From NCBI GenBank assembly GCA_001771365.1, contig METP01000016.1:1-34505 (forward strand): 34,505 nucleotides of DNA. The letters are read 5' to 3'. Shown piece by piece: positions 25,647-34,489 of this stretch. Source of the DNA: a candidate division WOR-1 bacterium RIFCSPLOWO2_02_FULL_46_20 (GTDB lineage: Bacteria > Margulisbacteria > WOR-1 > O2-12-FULL-45-9). The notes under the pieces are model-generated. The model worked only from the letters and a program-made list of their open reading frames with translations. It was not told where the DNA came from and made no database searches. Numbering within the stretch: position 1 is the stretch's first letter; each line of letters starts with the position of its first letter. Position numbers and translations under genes: made by a program.

Positions 25647-26815
25647 TAATTCGCCCCTAGATCCTTAATTGGGAACAATATCCTAAAAACACTCACATTA
25701 GCTAAAGCCTTATTGGCCCAATCAGGCAACTGGCGTTGGAGGTAAAAATCATGCACCTCAAAAACCGGCATGGGCTTCCATTCAACTTCTCCGTCATATA
25801 AAACCTGCACCAAAAATCTATCCAACAATTTTTCGTACCAAGCCTCATCTTCCAAATCTTCCGGAACATACGCGGGATGGATGTAATTCTTAAAAAATGG
25901 CGCCATCCCCTCCAGGGATTTTTCCTCGGCTTCCACCGGACCAATCACCATCCACTGTGTTGAAGTATTAACATATCCCATGTCGGAACTATGCAAGGCC
26001 GGCACAATCTGAAAACCACCGATAGCACCAATGGGCGAAGTTGAGATATCAATTACCCCCGCATGATTAGCCCGAATGCGTCCGGGATCGGCATAAAGGC
26101 TGCCGGGAAACCGACCAATCCCCACCACCGGCCGAAGCACCTCGCCAATTACTCGATGATCACCGGAATAATAATTTATTATAATCCTGCCACCGGATCG
26201 GTTCTCAAAAATAATTTCTTTGGGATAATCAATGGGCCGGTCAACTAAAATATAGTAGGCATCTCCCACCGCCGGGACATAATCACGCGGCAGATCAATA
26301 ACCGGTTGCGCTGGAGCAGACAACATCACTATATTCCCCACAAAAGGGGCAAAACCACCGCCAAAAATGCTCTTGCCGGCAGGGATATCCGTGTAGATAG
26401 ATGAATCCGGGCTCAAAAACGAATTATAAACCTTTGGCGGTTGCAGGAAATCTTTTGGCAGCAGGGTAAAAATACTCTTGTCCCACTCTGCTGCCCCAGT
26501 TTTAATATGAATAGCATTAACTGCAGCTGCCGCCACCCGCCCCTCACTTATCCATCTGGCTGCCGCATAGCCTGTTTTGCTCACCCTGGTCACAGGATAC
26601 AAAACCTTACCAACATTAGCCCAATTCTTTCCACTATCTTCGCTAACCGCAATGACGCCGTCCACTCTATTCTCCACTTTAATGCGGTAGATCTCTTTGA
26701 ATGCGGGGGAGTTCTCGTGACGGATTGCCGGAGAGACCCCGCGCTCTAAAGTGGTGGCAAGTAACGAAGATGAAAGAAGTAAAACTGAGATTAATAAAGC
26801 TAACAATCTATACAT
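25646..26815 (-). CDS. Exported protein of unknown function
   Basis: A 389-residue protein I do not recognise. It has an N-terminal signal peptide (LLALLISVLLLSSSLLA) with a likely cleavage near LAT. The mature part is rich in Gly, Pro and beta-strand-like stretches, e.g. IGAIGGFQIVPALHSSDMGYV, and includes EDSGKNWANVG, which resembles a BNR/Asp-box-like turn. Residues 300-389 are more acidic and helical (PEDLEDEAWYEKLLDRFLVQ). No lipobox or C-terminal anchor is seen. It starts inside the end of pepA (8-bp overlap) and its stop overlaps the metG start, so it is co-expressed with housekeeping genes. A secreted or periplasmic structural role is possible, but no function is assigned. Confidence 0.7.
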   Translation of the reverse strand: MYRLLALLISVLLLSSSLLATTLERGVSPAIRHENSPAFKEIYRIKVENRVDGVIAVSEDSGKNWANVGKVLYPVTRVSKTGYAAARWISEGRVAAAAVNAIHIKTGAAEWDKSIFTLLPKDFLQPPKVYNSFLSPDSSIYTDIPAGKSIFGGGFAPFVGNIVMLSAPAQPVIDLPRDYVPAVGDAYYILVDRPIDYPKEIIFENRSGGRIIINYYSGDHRVIGEVLRPVVGIGRFPGSLYADPGRIRANHAGVIDISTSPIGAIGGFQIVPALHSSDMGYVNTSTQWMVIGPVEAEEKSLEGMAPFFKNYIHPAYVPEDLEDEAWYEKLLDRFLVQVLYDGEVEWKPMPVFEVHDFYLQRQLPDWANKALANVSVFRILFPIKDLGAN

Positions 26816-28271
26816 TTAAAAATTCAATTAAAGTTCTAACCGGCACACCCGTGGCTCCTTCAGCCAAATAGCCTCGCCCCTTGGAGAGATAAGCAGTCCC
26901 GGCAATATCAAGATGCGCCCAGGAAGTATCTCCGACAAATTTATGAAGAAAGGTTGCCCCTGTAGAGGGAGAAGCCCCGCGCCCCTCTGTGCAATTCTTT
27001 TGGTCGGCAACCGAACACTTAAGGTAATCTTTGTATTCTTCATAAAGCGGCAGCTGCCAGACTTTTTCTCCTGATTTCTCTGCCGCCCGCTTAATTTTAT
27101 CAATAAGTTCCTGGTCATTGCCCATAAGGCCGGTAGCCACATCTCCCAAAGCAGAGAGACAACCTCCGGTTAAAGTGGCACAATCAACGATTGTTTCCGC
27201 TCCTTGCTCTTTGGCATAAGTAATAGCATCGGCCAGGATCATGCGCCCTTCCGCGTCTGTTGAAATTACTTCAGTAGTTAGACCAGACAAACTAGAAACA
27301 ACATCGCCTGGTTTAAGCGCTCCGCCATCCGGCATGTTTTCAGTTAACGGAATAACCGCAAAAACATCTTTGGCTATACCCAATTCAACCGCAGCTCTCA
27401 TAGTTTCAATAACGGCAGCCGCCCCCGCCATATCTGTTTTCATCTCCCAAAGTTTGTTTGAAGGTTTAAGAGAAATTCCGCCAGCATCAAACGTAACCCC
27501 CTTGCCAATTAAAGCAATTGTTCCACGCTTCTGATTACCAAGTACAACGACCTTCGCCGGCTCCTTACTCCCCTTAGCAACCGCCCACATGGCCTCCATC
27601 CCTTCCGCTTTGGGGTCAAGAATCCGGCACTTCAAACCAACTTCTTTGGACATTTGCCTGGCATAATTGGCTAAATAGGTTGGGGTAATTTTATTTGAAG
27701 GGCCATTAACCAGATCTTTAGCTCGATTCTCCGCCTCGGCAACTATCTGCCCAAGCTTTGCTCCCTTTTTTATCGCACTTATTTTCTTATTATCTTTTTC
27801 TATAATTATTAATTCATTAACTCTGATTTCTGACTTCGGACTTTCGGATTTCTCACCTTTAAACTCATAACCCCCAAGGACAGAACCTTCTACCACTGCC
27901 TGCGCAACAGCTTCAAGGTCAAGCTTGCCTACATCTGAGCCATGAACAATAGTCGCCACACTCTTAGCCTTGATTCTCTTTGCTTCTTTAATAGCCGCCG
28001 CTCCTGCCACCCTTACTTGATCCAAGCCAAACTTATCTTTTTCTCCCAAACCAACCACAGCAAACTTGCCGCCTCCAGTATGAATAATCGTCACCTCTCC
28101 TAAACTACCCTCAATCTCTCCATCATTTATCAATTTTACAATCTGCCCCTTGAGTAATTTATCTACTACAGCCGCGGCTCCCTCCGGTTTTTTTACCCCT
28201 TTGAAAAAATTGACAACAATAAGATCCGCTTTGACCTGAGTTAATGAAGCACATTTTATTTTTATCCGCAT
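26808..28271 (-). CDS. pepA: Leucyl aminopeptidase (M17 family)
   Basis: A 487-residue cytosolic metallo-aminopeptidase that removes N-terminal residues from peptides. The C-terminal catalytic domain carries the two-metal site: KGVTFDAGGISLK, MKTDMAGAAAV, and the signature STDAEGRMILADA that provides metal ligands and the bicarbonate-binding Arg. The N-terminal domain (about residues 1-160) is the less conserved macro-like regulatory part. The family usually forms hexamers. The Shine-Dalgarno GGGAGG lies 8 nt before the ATG, inside the end of ndk, whose stop codon overlaps the ATG (TAATG). Within this operon it would recycle peptides to amino acids. Confidence 0.96.
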   Translation of the reverse strand: MRIKIKCASLTQVKADLIVVNFFKGVKKPEGAAAVVDKLLKGQIVKLINDGEIEGSLGEVTIIHTGGGKFAVVGLGEKDKFGLDQVRVAGAAAIKEAKRIKAKSVATIVHGSDVGKLDLEAVAQAVVEGSVLGGYEFKGEKSESPKSEIRVNELIIIEKDNKKISAIKKGAKLGQIVAEAENRAKDLVNGPSNKITPTYLANYARQMSKEVGLKCRILDPKAEGMEAMWAVAKGSKEPAKVVVLGNQKRGTIALIGKGVTFDAGGISLKPSNKLWEMKTDMAGAAAVIETMRAAVELGIAKDVFAVIPLTENMPDGGALKPGDVVSSLSGLTTEVISTDAEGRMILADAITYAKEQGAETIVDCATLTGGCLSALGDVATGLMGNDQELIDKIKRAAEKSGEKVWQLPLYEEYKDYLKCSVADQKNCTEGRGASPSTGATFLHKFVGDTSWAHLDIAGTAYLSKGRGYLAEGATGVPVRTLIEFLNV

Positions 28272-28702
28272 TACTTAATCCTCCCAAAAAATATTGCGAT
28301 TTCCCGCTCGGCTGACTCCAGGCTATCAGAACCATGCGCGATATTTTTAATAGTTCCGTCGCTGGTAAACATATTTTCCGCTTTAAAATCTCCGCGGATA
28401 GTCCCGGCTGCCGCTTCGCGCGGATCGGTTGCGCCCATTAGCTCCCGCACGCTGGCAATGGCGTTTTCTCCGGCCACCACACAAGCGATTAAATGTCCGG
28501 AAGTAATAAATTTAAGCAGACCGGCATAAAATTTCTTGCCCAGGTGGGGTGAATATAGGTCGGCAGCGCTCTTTTCTGTGAGGCGAAACTTTTCTTGACG
28601 CTCAACCTTTAAGCCAACATTTTTAACTCTGGCAACAATTTCTTTGTCCAATCCCCGCGCCACCCCATCAGGCTTTATGAGTAGTAAGGTTTTTTCTTGC
28701 AC
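28271..28702 (-). CDS. ndk: Nucleoside diphosphate kinase
   Basis: Transfers the gamma phosphate between nucleoside triphosphates and diphosphates through a phosphohistidine. The 143-residue protein begins with QEKTLLLIKPDGVARG and has the active-site His in NIAHGSDSLESAEREI. GTG at 28702 is chosen as start because it gives the normal family N-terminus and has AAAGGA about 11 nt upstream; an ATG four codons earlier (28714) abuts that ribosome site and seems less suitable. The gene overlaps the end of argH by 35 bp, so it is translationally coupled. Confidence 0.95.
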   Translation of the reverse strand: MQEKTLLLIKPDGVARGLDKEIVARVKNVGLKVERQEKFRLTEKSAADLYSPHLGKKFYAGLLKFITSGHLIACVVAGENAIASVRELMGATDPREAAAGTIRGDFKAENMFTSDGTIKNIAHGSDSLESAEREIAIFFGRIK

Positions 28703-30086
28703 GTTTAATAGCATCCTTTACTCGATTGGGAGCAGTTCCGCCCGGCAAATCCTTATTGGCTACAGAATTTTTTGTAGATAGATATCGCGTTGCATCGTAG
28801 GTAAAAGCGTCAGAAAATTGTTTTAGTTGTTTCAGAGAAAGATATTCAAGCTCCATATTGGATTCTTCGCAATAGGCCACAAGTTCACCAACCACTTTGT
28901 GGGCTTCACGGAAGGGAACCCCCCGCCCGACCAGGTAATAAGCAAGGTCGGTTGCGGTTAAAAACCCTTTTTGGGCAGATTTTTCCATTTGTTCACTCTC
29001 GATTTTTGTACTTTTAATCATTTGTTCAAAAATGTCCAGCACAGCTTTAATGGTGTCAACCGTATCAAAAACTGCCTCTTTGTCTTCCTGCATATCACGG
29101 TTGTAAGCCAGCGGCAGCCCTTTCATTACAGTCAATATCGCCATAAGATGACCATAGACCCGCCCCGTCTTACCCCTGATCAATTCCGCAATATCCGGAT
29201 TTTTCTTCTGCGGCATGATAGAAGAACCCGTAGAAAATTTGTCGGAGAGAGTGAGGAAGCCAAACTCTCGGGTTGACCAGATAATTATTTCTTCCGCAAA
29301 CCTTGAAAGATGCATCATCAACACAGCGGCGGCAGAGACAAAATCAATAGCAAAATCACGATCAGATACCGCGTCCATGCTGTTTTTTGATATCTTGGAA
29401 AAACCAAGCTCGTAAGCCAGGCTGTCGCGATCAAGTTTAATATTGGTCCCGGCTAAGGCACCAGAGCCTAAAGGCAAAACATCGGCACTTTCACTGGCTT
29501 TAGCAAACCTTTCTTTGTCACGCTCAAGCATCTCATAAAAAGCCATTAGATGATGAGACAAAAGTACGGGCTGCGCGCGCTGCAAATGCGTATAACCGGG
29601 CATAATCACTTTAATATTTTCTTCCGCTATATCAAGCAACGCTTCCTGCAGCTTAACAATCAACCCAGAAACTTCCGTCGCTTCATTCTTTAGATACATG
29701 CGCAAATCGGTCGACACCTGGTCATTCCGAGAACGTCCAGAATGAAGTTTTTTGCCTACATCGCCGATCTTTTCAATCAGCAGGTGCTCAATATTCATGT
29801 GGACATCTTCGTATTCCCGGCTAAGCTTGATCTTGCCTTCTGCTATGCCTTTCAAAATTAATTGCAGGGCATTAATAATTTTTTTACACTCGGCCACATT
29901 CAATATTCGTGCCTTAAGTAAGGTTTGAGCATAAGCCATGCTTTGAACAATATCCTGTTTGTAGAGTCTGACATCGTAATGCACAGAGCTGGTAAAACTT
30001 TCGGCCGATTTAGCCAGCGGATGGCTAAACCTACCGCTCCAGGCTTTTTTCGATTTTCTACTATTGCCAACTACCCGCTTTGCCAT
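28668..30086 (-). CDS. argH: Argininosuccinate lyase
   Basis: Splits argininosuccinate into arginine and fumarate, the last step of arginine synthesis. The 472-residue protein of the fumarase/aspartase superfamily has KAWSGRFS near the N-terminus, HLQRAQPVLLSHH with the conserved catalytic-region His, and signature GSSIMPQKKNPD. The reading frame is open for 32 further codons, but the ATG at 30086 has GGAGGG 5 nt upstream and fits the family's N-terminus. It begins 1 bp after the argG stop codon. A short Lys/Arg-rich prefix (AKRVVGNSRKSKK) precedes the conserved domain. Confidence 0.97.
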   Translation of the reverse strand: MAKRVVGNSRKSKKAWSGRFSHPLAKSAESFTSSVHYDVRLYKQDIVQSMAYAQTLLKARILNVAECKKIINALQLILKGIAEGKIKLSREYEDVHMNIEHLLIEKIGDVGKKLHSGRSRNDQVSTDLRMYLKNEATEVSGLIVKLQEALLDIAEENIKVIMPGYTHLQRAQPVLLSHHLMAFYEMLERDKERFAKASESADVLPLGSGALAGTNIKLDRDSLAYELGFSKISKNSMDAVSDRDFAIDFVSAAAVLMMHLSRFAEEIIIWSTREFGFLTLSDKFSTGSSIMPQKKNPDIAELIRGKTGRVYGHLMAILTVMKGLPLAYNRDMQEDKEAVFDTVDTIKAVLDIFEQMIKSTKIESEQMEKSAQKGFLTATDLAYYLVGRGVPFREAHKVVGELVAYCEESNMELEYLSLKQLKQFSDAFTYDATRYLSTKNSVANKDLPGGTAPNRVKDAIKRARKNLTTHKA

Positions 30087-30087
30087 A

Positions 30088-31281
30088 TTATCCCTCCAGT
30101 TTTGCCCGCACTTTAATAGGCAAACCAAAAAGATTGATAAACCCTTCCGCGTCTTTCTGGTTATAAATTTCTTCTTTCTCAAAGGTTGCCAGATCAGGAC
30201 GATACAAAGATTTATGGGACTTACGCCCCACTACATTACAATTGCCTTTGTATAGCTTTAAGCGGACGGTGCCGCTGACTGTTTCTTGAGTTTTATTAAT
30301 AAAAGCATCCAGAGACTCTTTCAAAGGCGTATACCACTGGCCATTATAAATTAATTCGGCATAACGCTGGGCTACCAGCTGTTTATAATGCTGTACATCT
30401 TTATCCAGAGTAATGGATTCCAAAGTTTGGTGAGCGGCATAGAGGATAGTCCCACCCGGAGTCTCATAAACTCCGCGCGACTTCATTCCCACCAGCCGGT
30501 TCTCAACAATATCAACCCGACCAATCGCGTTCTTGCCGCCTATTTTATTCAATTGCTGGATCAGGGCAAGTGCAGTCAGGCGTTTGCCATTGAGCGTTTT
30601 TGGCTCACCTTTTTCAAACTCAATTTCAACATATTCCGGCTTATCCGGCGCCCGTTTTGGGGAAGCAGTCAGTTTAAACATATTTTCCTGCGGTTCAAAC
30701 CACGGATCTTCTAAAATCCCACCCTCATAGCTTATATGCCAGAGGTTGCGATCAGAAGAATACGGCTTATCTTTGGTCACAGGGACCGGGATACGACGCT
30801 TTTTGGCATATTCAATCGCTTCCTGTCGGCCTTTAATCTCCCATTCACGCCAGGGCGCAATAATCCGCATATCCGGAGCCAAAGCTTTGTAAGTTAATTC
30901 AAAACGCACCTGATCGTTGCCTTTGCCCGTTGCCCCATGAGCCACAGCATCAGCTTTTTCCCGCTTGGCTATCTCAATTTGCTTTTTGGCAATTAAGGGG
31001 CGCGCCACCGAAGTACCCAAAAGATAATGCCCCTCATACACCGCGCCAGATTTAATCATGGGCACAAGAAAATCTTCGGCAAATTCCCGTTTTAAATCCT
31101 CAATATATATTTTGGAAGCCCCGGTCTTCATGGCCTTTTCTTTTAAGCCTGTTAATTCTTTTTCCTGGCCCAGATCCGCGGCAAAGGCAATTACGTCACA
31201 ATTATAGTTTTCCTTCAGCCAGGAGATCATAACCGATGTATCAAGCCCTCCTGAATAAGCCAGTACAACCTTCTTAATCAT
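30088..31281 (-). CDS. argG: Argininosuccinate synthase
   Basis: Joins citrulline and aspartate using ATP to form argininosuccinate. The 397-residue protein has the PP-loop [10 protein letters not shown] at 8-17, then [15 protein letters not shown] and the substrate-binding segment [15 protein letters not shown], all typical of ArgG. Length is normal. The start has a strong GGAGGT ribosome site formed by the last codons of argF, and overlaps the argF stop by 4 bp (ATGA). Confidence 0.98.
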   Translation of the reverse strand: MIKKVVLAYSGGLDTSVMISWLKENYNCDVIAFAADLGQEKELTGLKEKAMKTGASKIYIEDLKREFAEDFLVPMIKSGAVYEGHYLLGTSVARPLIAKKQIEIAKREKADAVAHGATGKGNDQVRFELTYKALAPDMRIIAPWREWEIKGRQEAIEYAKKRRIPVPVTKDKPYSSDRNLWHISYEGGILEDPWFEPQENMFKLTASPKRAPDKPEYVEIEFEKGEPKTLNGKRLTALALIQQLNKIGGKNAIGRVDIVENRLVGMKSRGVYETPGGTILYAAHQTLESITLDKDVQHYKQLVAQRYAELIYNGQWYTPLKESLDAFINKTQETVSGTVRLKLYKGNCNVVGRKSHKSLYRPDLATFEKEEIYNQKDAEGFINLFGLPIKVRAKLEG

Positions 31282-32219
31282 CCCTTACCTCCTAATAACA
31301 AAGTTAAAATTGCTTTTTGAACATGCAGACGATTCTCTGCCTGATCAAAAACAACTGACTGCGGCCCATCGATAACGTCGCTGGTAATTTCTTCCCCGCG
31401 ATGAGCCGGTAAACAATGCATAACAATAGCATCCTTTTTGGCCAATACTAATAGCTTTTGATTGACCTGAAATTTACTGAATTGCTTTTTACGCTTAGCT
31501 TTTTCTTTCTCCTGCCCCATCGATGTCCAAACATCGGTATAGACCACATCGGCATCCTTAACCGCCACCACCGGATCATTAAGAATGTCAATTTCCACGC
31601 CCGCTTCTTTACCATCGGCAAACGCCAACTTAACAATTTCCGCTTTGGGTTCATAGCCTTTTGGCGACGCTACAACCAGATTTATGCCCAGCTTAGCTGC
31701 CGCGAACATCAGCGAATGACACACGTTATTGCCGTCACCGATATAGGCAAACTTAAGTCCTTTAAGATTCCCTTTCTTTTCTTTGACTGTAAACATATCC
31801 GATAAGGCCTGACAAGGATGAAGTAAGTCGGACAGCCCATTAATAACCGGGATAGAAGCATACCTGGCCAACTCAACCACCTTACTATGCTCAAATGTAC
31901 GCACTAATATCGCATCGGCATAACGAGACAGCGTCTTGGCCACATCACCAATAGACTCGCGGATCCCCAAACCAACCGCAGCTTGATCTAAACTGATAGC
32001 TAAACCACCCAACTGCCACATGCCGATTTCAAAAGAAACCCGAGTACGAGTGCTCTGTTTTTCAAAAATCATAGCCAGACTCTTTGCCCATAAATACTCG
32101 TGTTTTTCATGATTTTTCTGCATACTTTTCAACTCTGACGCCAGCGAAAATATCGCTATGACGTCGTCAGCAGACAAATCATGTTCTGAGATAAAATCTT
32201 TACAGGAAAGCTTGCTCAT
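31278..32219 (-). CDS. argF: Ornithine carbamoyltransferase
   Basis: Makes citrulline from ornithine and carbamoyl phosphate. The 313-residue protein has the carbamoyl-phosphate loop STRTR at 56-60, HPCQALSD, and the ornithine-binding loop [12 protein letters not shown] that separates it from aspartate carbamoyltransferase. The frame is open 36 codons further upstream, but the ATG at 32219 gives the normal family length and has an extended -10 seven nt in front. No Shine-Dalgarno sequence is present (the 7 nt before ATG are pyrimidine-rich), so this operon-leading gene is predicted to have a leaderless mRNA. It heads argF-argG-argH-ndk-pepA-unknown-metG. Confidence 0.97.
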   Translation of the reverse strand: MSKLSCKDFISEHDLSADDVIAIFSLASELKSMQKNHEKHEYLWAKSLAMIFEKQSTRTRVSFEIGMWQLGGLAISLDQAAVGLGIRESIGDVAKTLSRYADAILVRTFEHSKVVELARYASIPVINGLSDLLHPCQALSDMFTVKEKKGNLKGLKFAYIGDGNNVCHSLMFAAAKLGINLVVASPKGYEPKAEIVKLAFADGKEAGVEIDILNDPVVAVKDADVVYTDVWTSMGQEKEKAKRKKQFSKFQVNQKLLVLAKKDAIVMHCLPAHRGEEITSDVIDGPQSVVFDQAENRLHVQKAILTLLLGGKG

Positions 32220-32226
32220 GGAGAGA

Positions 32227-32235
32227 ATATTATCA
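32227..32235 (-). promoter_or_regulatory. Extended -10 promoter, leaderless, for the arg operon
   Basis: The minus strand reads TGaTAATAT followed by 7 nt and the ATG at 32219. It lies in the 37-bp gap after nadE. No Shine-Dalgarno sequence is present. I saw no clear ARG-box-type palindrome over it. Confidence 0.58.
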
Positions 32236-32256
32236 TATTTCAGTCTATTTTCAAAG

Positions 32257-32988
32257 CTAAGGTTTATAGACAGGTGGCGGACAAAGTTTATGTGCCGAGG
32301 CCTGTATTCTTCTCTTAACCAGGGCAACTTTTTCTATATTGAGCCCTTTTGTCTCTTTGCTGTCCAGGGCCCGGATAATCTTATCTAACTCTTCGTATGT
32401 AATACCCAGTTCCTCCTCATCAGTTTGGCCTGACCACAAGCCGGCAGAGGGTGGTTTATCTATTATCTGTTGAGGCACCCCAAGCTTCCTGGCTAATTCC
32501 CGAACCTGGCTCTTTAACAACTCTCCCAAAGGTAAGAGATCCACTCCCCCATCCCCATATTTTGTAAAATATCCCATAACGGCTTCCGAACGATTACCGG
32601 TTCCCACCACCAAATAGTTTAGTTTATTAGCCTGATAGTAAAGGCTGACCATTCTAAGCCGTGGTTTTAAATTAGCGATAGTTAAACTCTTATCTTTATG
32701 TAAAAAAGCCTTGCCTTCTAACTGTTGGTACAATTGATCACAGACCGGTTGGAGATCAACAAGTTTTGTTGGAATAGAAAATTTGTCTGCCACCGCTTTG
32801 GCATCAGTTAAGTCTTGATCCTGGCTAAAACAGGGCAAATACAGACCTAACACATTATCAGGCAAGGCTTTTTTACATAAAGCCCCAACCACCGCCGAAT
32901 CCACCCCACCAGACAAACCAAAAACACAACCAAGGGCAGCTGCTTCATTGACTTGATTTTTAATCCAAGCGACAAGTCTATCAATCAT
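32257..32988 (-). CDS. nadE: NAD synthetase, ammonia-dependent type
   Basis: Converts deamido-NAD to NAD with ATP and ammonia. The 243-residue protein has the PP-loop FGLSGGVDSAVVGAL (SGGVDSA at 26-32), and the family segments GTGNRSEAVMGYFTKYGDGG and KPPSAGLWSGQTDEEELG. It lacks a glutaminase domain, so ammonia must come from elsewhere. The ATG at 32988 is chosen over upstream in-frame starts because GAGAGGA lies 6 nt in front and the protein then begins as usual. It overlaps the lipoprotein gene by 8 bp and is last in the cbiM unit. Confidence 0.95.
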   Translation of the reverse strand: MIDRLVAWIKNQVNEAAALGCVFGLSGGVDSAVVGALCKKALPDNVLGLYLPCFSQDQDLTDAKAVADKFSIPTKLVDLQPVCDQLYQQLEGKAFLHKDKSLTIANLKPRLRMVSLYYQANKLNYLVVGTGNRSEAVMGYFTKYGDGGVDLLPLGELLKSQVRELARKLGVPQQIIDKPPSAGLWSGQTDEEELGITYEELDKIIRALDSKETKGLNIEKVALVKRRIQASAHKLCPPPVYKP

Positions 32989-33808
32989 TTTTTGTCCTCT
33001 CTTTCTCTTGACTCTCCATTTCTTTTCTTTCTTTGACCACCTGGTCAAAAACAGGCTGAAAATCACCAAAGGCTTTGTAAAGCACGATAAAGTTTGGCTT
33101 TAAATCCCGCGCCGACTGAGAGATACGGTCTGTTTTTCTTGCTGAAAGCGCCGCGGCAAAAAGAGCTAACAATTTTTGCTCTTCCTTGATCCTCTCTTTT
33201 ATCGCAACGATTTTATTATCATCCAAATCAAACACTTTAAAATCAGCCCCTGCCGCTTCTACCCTGGTCAAGCCCGCCTGAGCCTCTTTCAACAGATCTC
33301 TAAAAACATGCACATCCATCTCTGTCAATCTCCCTTTGCCTTTTAAACTAAAGATTATCTTATCCAGGGCCGCGTTAAATTCGATCAGGCCATCCAAAAA
33401 ATAATCCAGGCCATTTCTATGGCGCAAGGCCAGTAAAATATAACGCACCCCTTCCAATTTTTCATAAGCCGCCGGCAACTTTTTCTCTTTAACATAACCT
33501 TCAGCCGAAGCCAGCCTGGCATTAATATTATCAAAATCTTCTCTCCATAATTTATCGGTTATATTCATGCCGTATGTCATTTTTACTTTATAATACTTAC
33601 GATAAAAGTCCCGCCACTCATTAGCCAAACGTTCAACCGCGACTTCCGACTCTCTCGGCTTTTGCAAACTGGTAAAAATAAAAGCCGGAATGTAAACACG
33701 CTCCAGCTCTTCCATCGATTTCAGCATTCTTACCTGAATTGGCTCTTTAGCGCAACCAACTAACAACAAAAGGACAAATAAGCAGACAAAGGGTTTTCGT
33801 TTACTCAT
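32981..33808 (-). CDS. Predicted lipoprotein of unknown function, helical
   Basis: A 275-residue lipoprotein: signal SKRKPFVCLFVLLLLVGC with lipidated C19. The mature protein is highly charged and almost wholly helical by pattern, with heptad-like stretches (e.g. DNKIVAIKERIKEEQKLLALFAAAL) and a basic/acidic C-terminus (KERKEMESQEKERTKND). No other Cys follows the lipobox and His is scarce, so a metal-binding role is not evident. I do not recognise a family. The ATG at 33808 has AGAGGG about 10 nt upstream and overlaps the end of cbiM by 8 bp. The tie to CbiM suggests, but does not show, a role beside a metal transporter. Confidence 0.75.
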   Translation of the reverse strand: MSKRKPFVCLFVLLLLVGCAKEPIQVRMLKSMEELERVYIPAFIFTSLQKPRESEVAVERLANEWRDFYRKYYKVKMTYGMNITDKLWREDFDNINARLASAEGYVKEKKLPAAYEKLEGVRYILLALRHRNGLDYFLDGLIEFNAALDKIIFSLKGKGRLTEMDVHVFRDLLKEAQAGLTRVEAAGADFKVFDLDDNKIVAIKERIKEEQKLLALFAAALSARKTDRISQSARDLKPNFIVLYKAFGDFQPVFDQVVKERKEMESQEKERTKND

Positions 33809-34460
33809 TTGGCAACATCCCTCTAAAAAGTTTAACCAAAACAGTCGTGAATAAGGCCTCAGCAACCCCTACAACAACATGTACTTGGAGCATTGGCCCA
33901 AACCCAAGACCGAGCTCTAGGGAAACCATTAGAGCCACAATAACCAAAGAAAGCCAAGCAGCTAAGGCAACACCAAGCCACTCAAATGTATACTTTTTCA
34001 ATTCGGCGTAAATATAGTAGGTTACGAACGTTCCAAGGAAAGCCATATTAATAATGTTAGCACCCAAAGCAATCAGCCCGCCATCCGCTAAAAATAATGC
34101 CTGGACGATCAAAACCGCTGACATAACCAGCGCGCCGGCAAAAGGACCCAGGACGATCGCGGCTAACGCCCCACCCATCAGATGTCCAGAGCTTCCTTCA
34201 ATTACAATAAAATCAAACGACTGAATGGCAAAAATCACAGCAGTCACCATACCCATTAAATATAGTTTCCCCGTAAAAACCCGACGACTACTTCCTGCCA
34301 AACACTTAATCCCATTTCCCACTACGGCAAAAGCTTCCTGCGGGGCCAGGGCTGTAACCGCCGCTTTAACTTTATTTAAACAAAAACTCAAAACCGCCAC
34401 GGCCATCCCCATTAATCCATAAGAAACTTTAGGATCCAAAAAACCATCCGGAATATGCAT
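33801..34460 (-). CDS. cbiM: Cobalt/nickel ECF-type transporter substrate-binding subunit, CbiM-like
   Basis: A 219-residue membrane protein with about six or seven helices. The N-terminus MHIPDGFL is the CbiM/NikM hallmark; in solved relatives the N-terminal amine and His2 help hold the metal. The second conserved region is GSSGHLMGGALAAIVLGPFAG (residues 89-109), with H93 in the TSGH position, followed by DGGLIALGANIINMAF. The usual NFPxxGGTSGH is DFIVIEGSSGH here. Partner subunits (CbiN, CbiQ, CbiO) are not downstream; they may lie beyond the window. A Shine-Dalgarno sequence (AGGGAG, 8 nt spacer) supports the start. A cobalamin riboswitch cannot be judged because only 45 bp upstream are present. 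Confidence 0.92.
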   Translation of the reverse strand: MHIPDGFLDPKVSYGLMGMAVAVLSFCLNKVKAAVTALAPQEAFAVVGNGIKCLAGSSRRVFTGKLYLMGMVTAVIFAIQSFDFIVIEGSSGHLMGGALAAIVLGPFAGALVMSAVLIVQALFLADGGLIALGANIINMAFLGTFVTYYIYAELKKYTFEWLGVALAAWLSLVIVALMVSLELGLGFGPMLQVHVVVGVAEALFTTVLVKLFRGMLPNE

Positions 34461-34480
34461 TATTTTAACTCCCTATTTTT

Positions 34481-34489
34481 ATAATAACA
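34481..34489 (-). promoter_or_regulatory. Extended -10 promoter with short leader for the cbiM unit
   Basis: The minus strand reads TGtTATTAT with 20 nt to the ATG at 34460. Transcription would start about 13 nt before the ATG and the short leader carries AGGGAG. This leaves no room for a riboswitch in the mRNA if this promoter is the main one. Confidence 0.5.

Noticed and set aside
28668-28714. Frameshift between argH and ndk because of the 35-47 bp overlap
   Set aside because: Both proteins have full-length, normal ends; the overlap is ordinary translational coupling.
30087-30182. Extra 32 N-terminal residues on argininosuccinate lyase
   Set aside because: They lie inside argG in another frame; the internal ATG has a strong Shine-Dalgarno sequence and fits the family's N-terminus.
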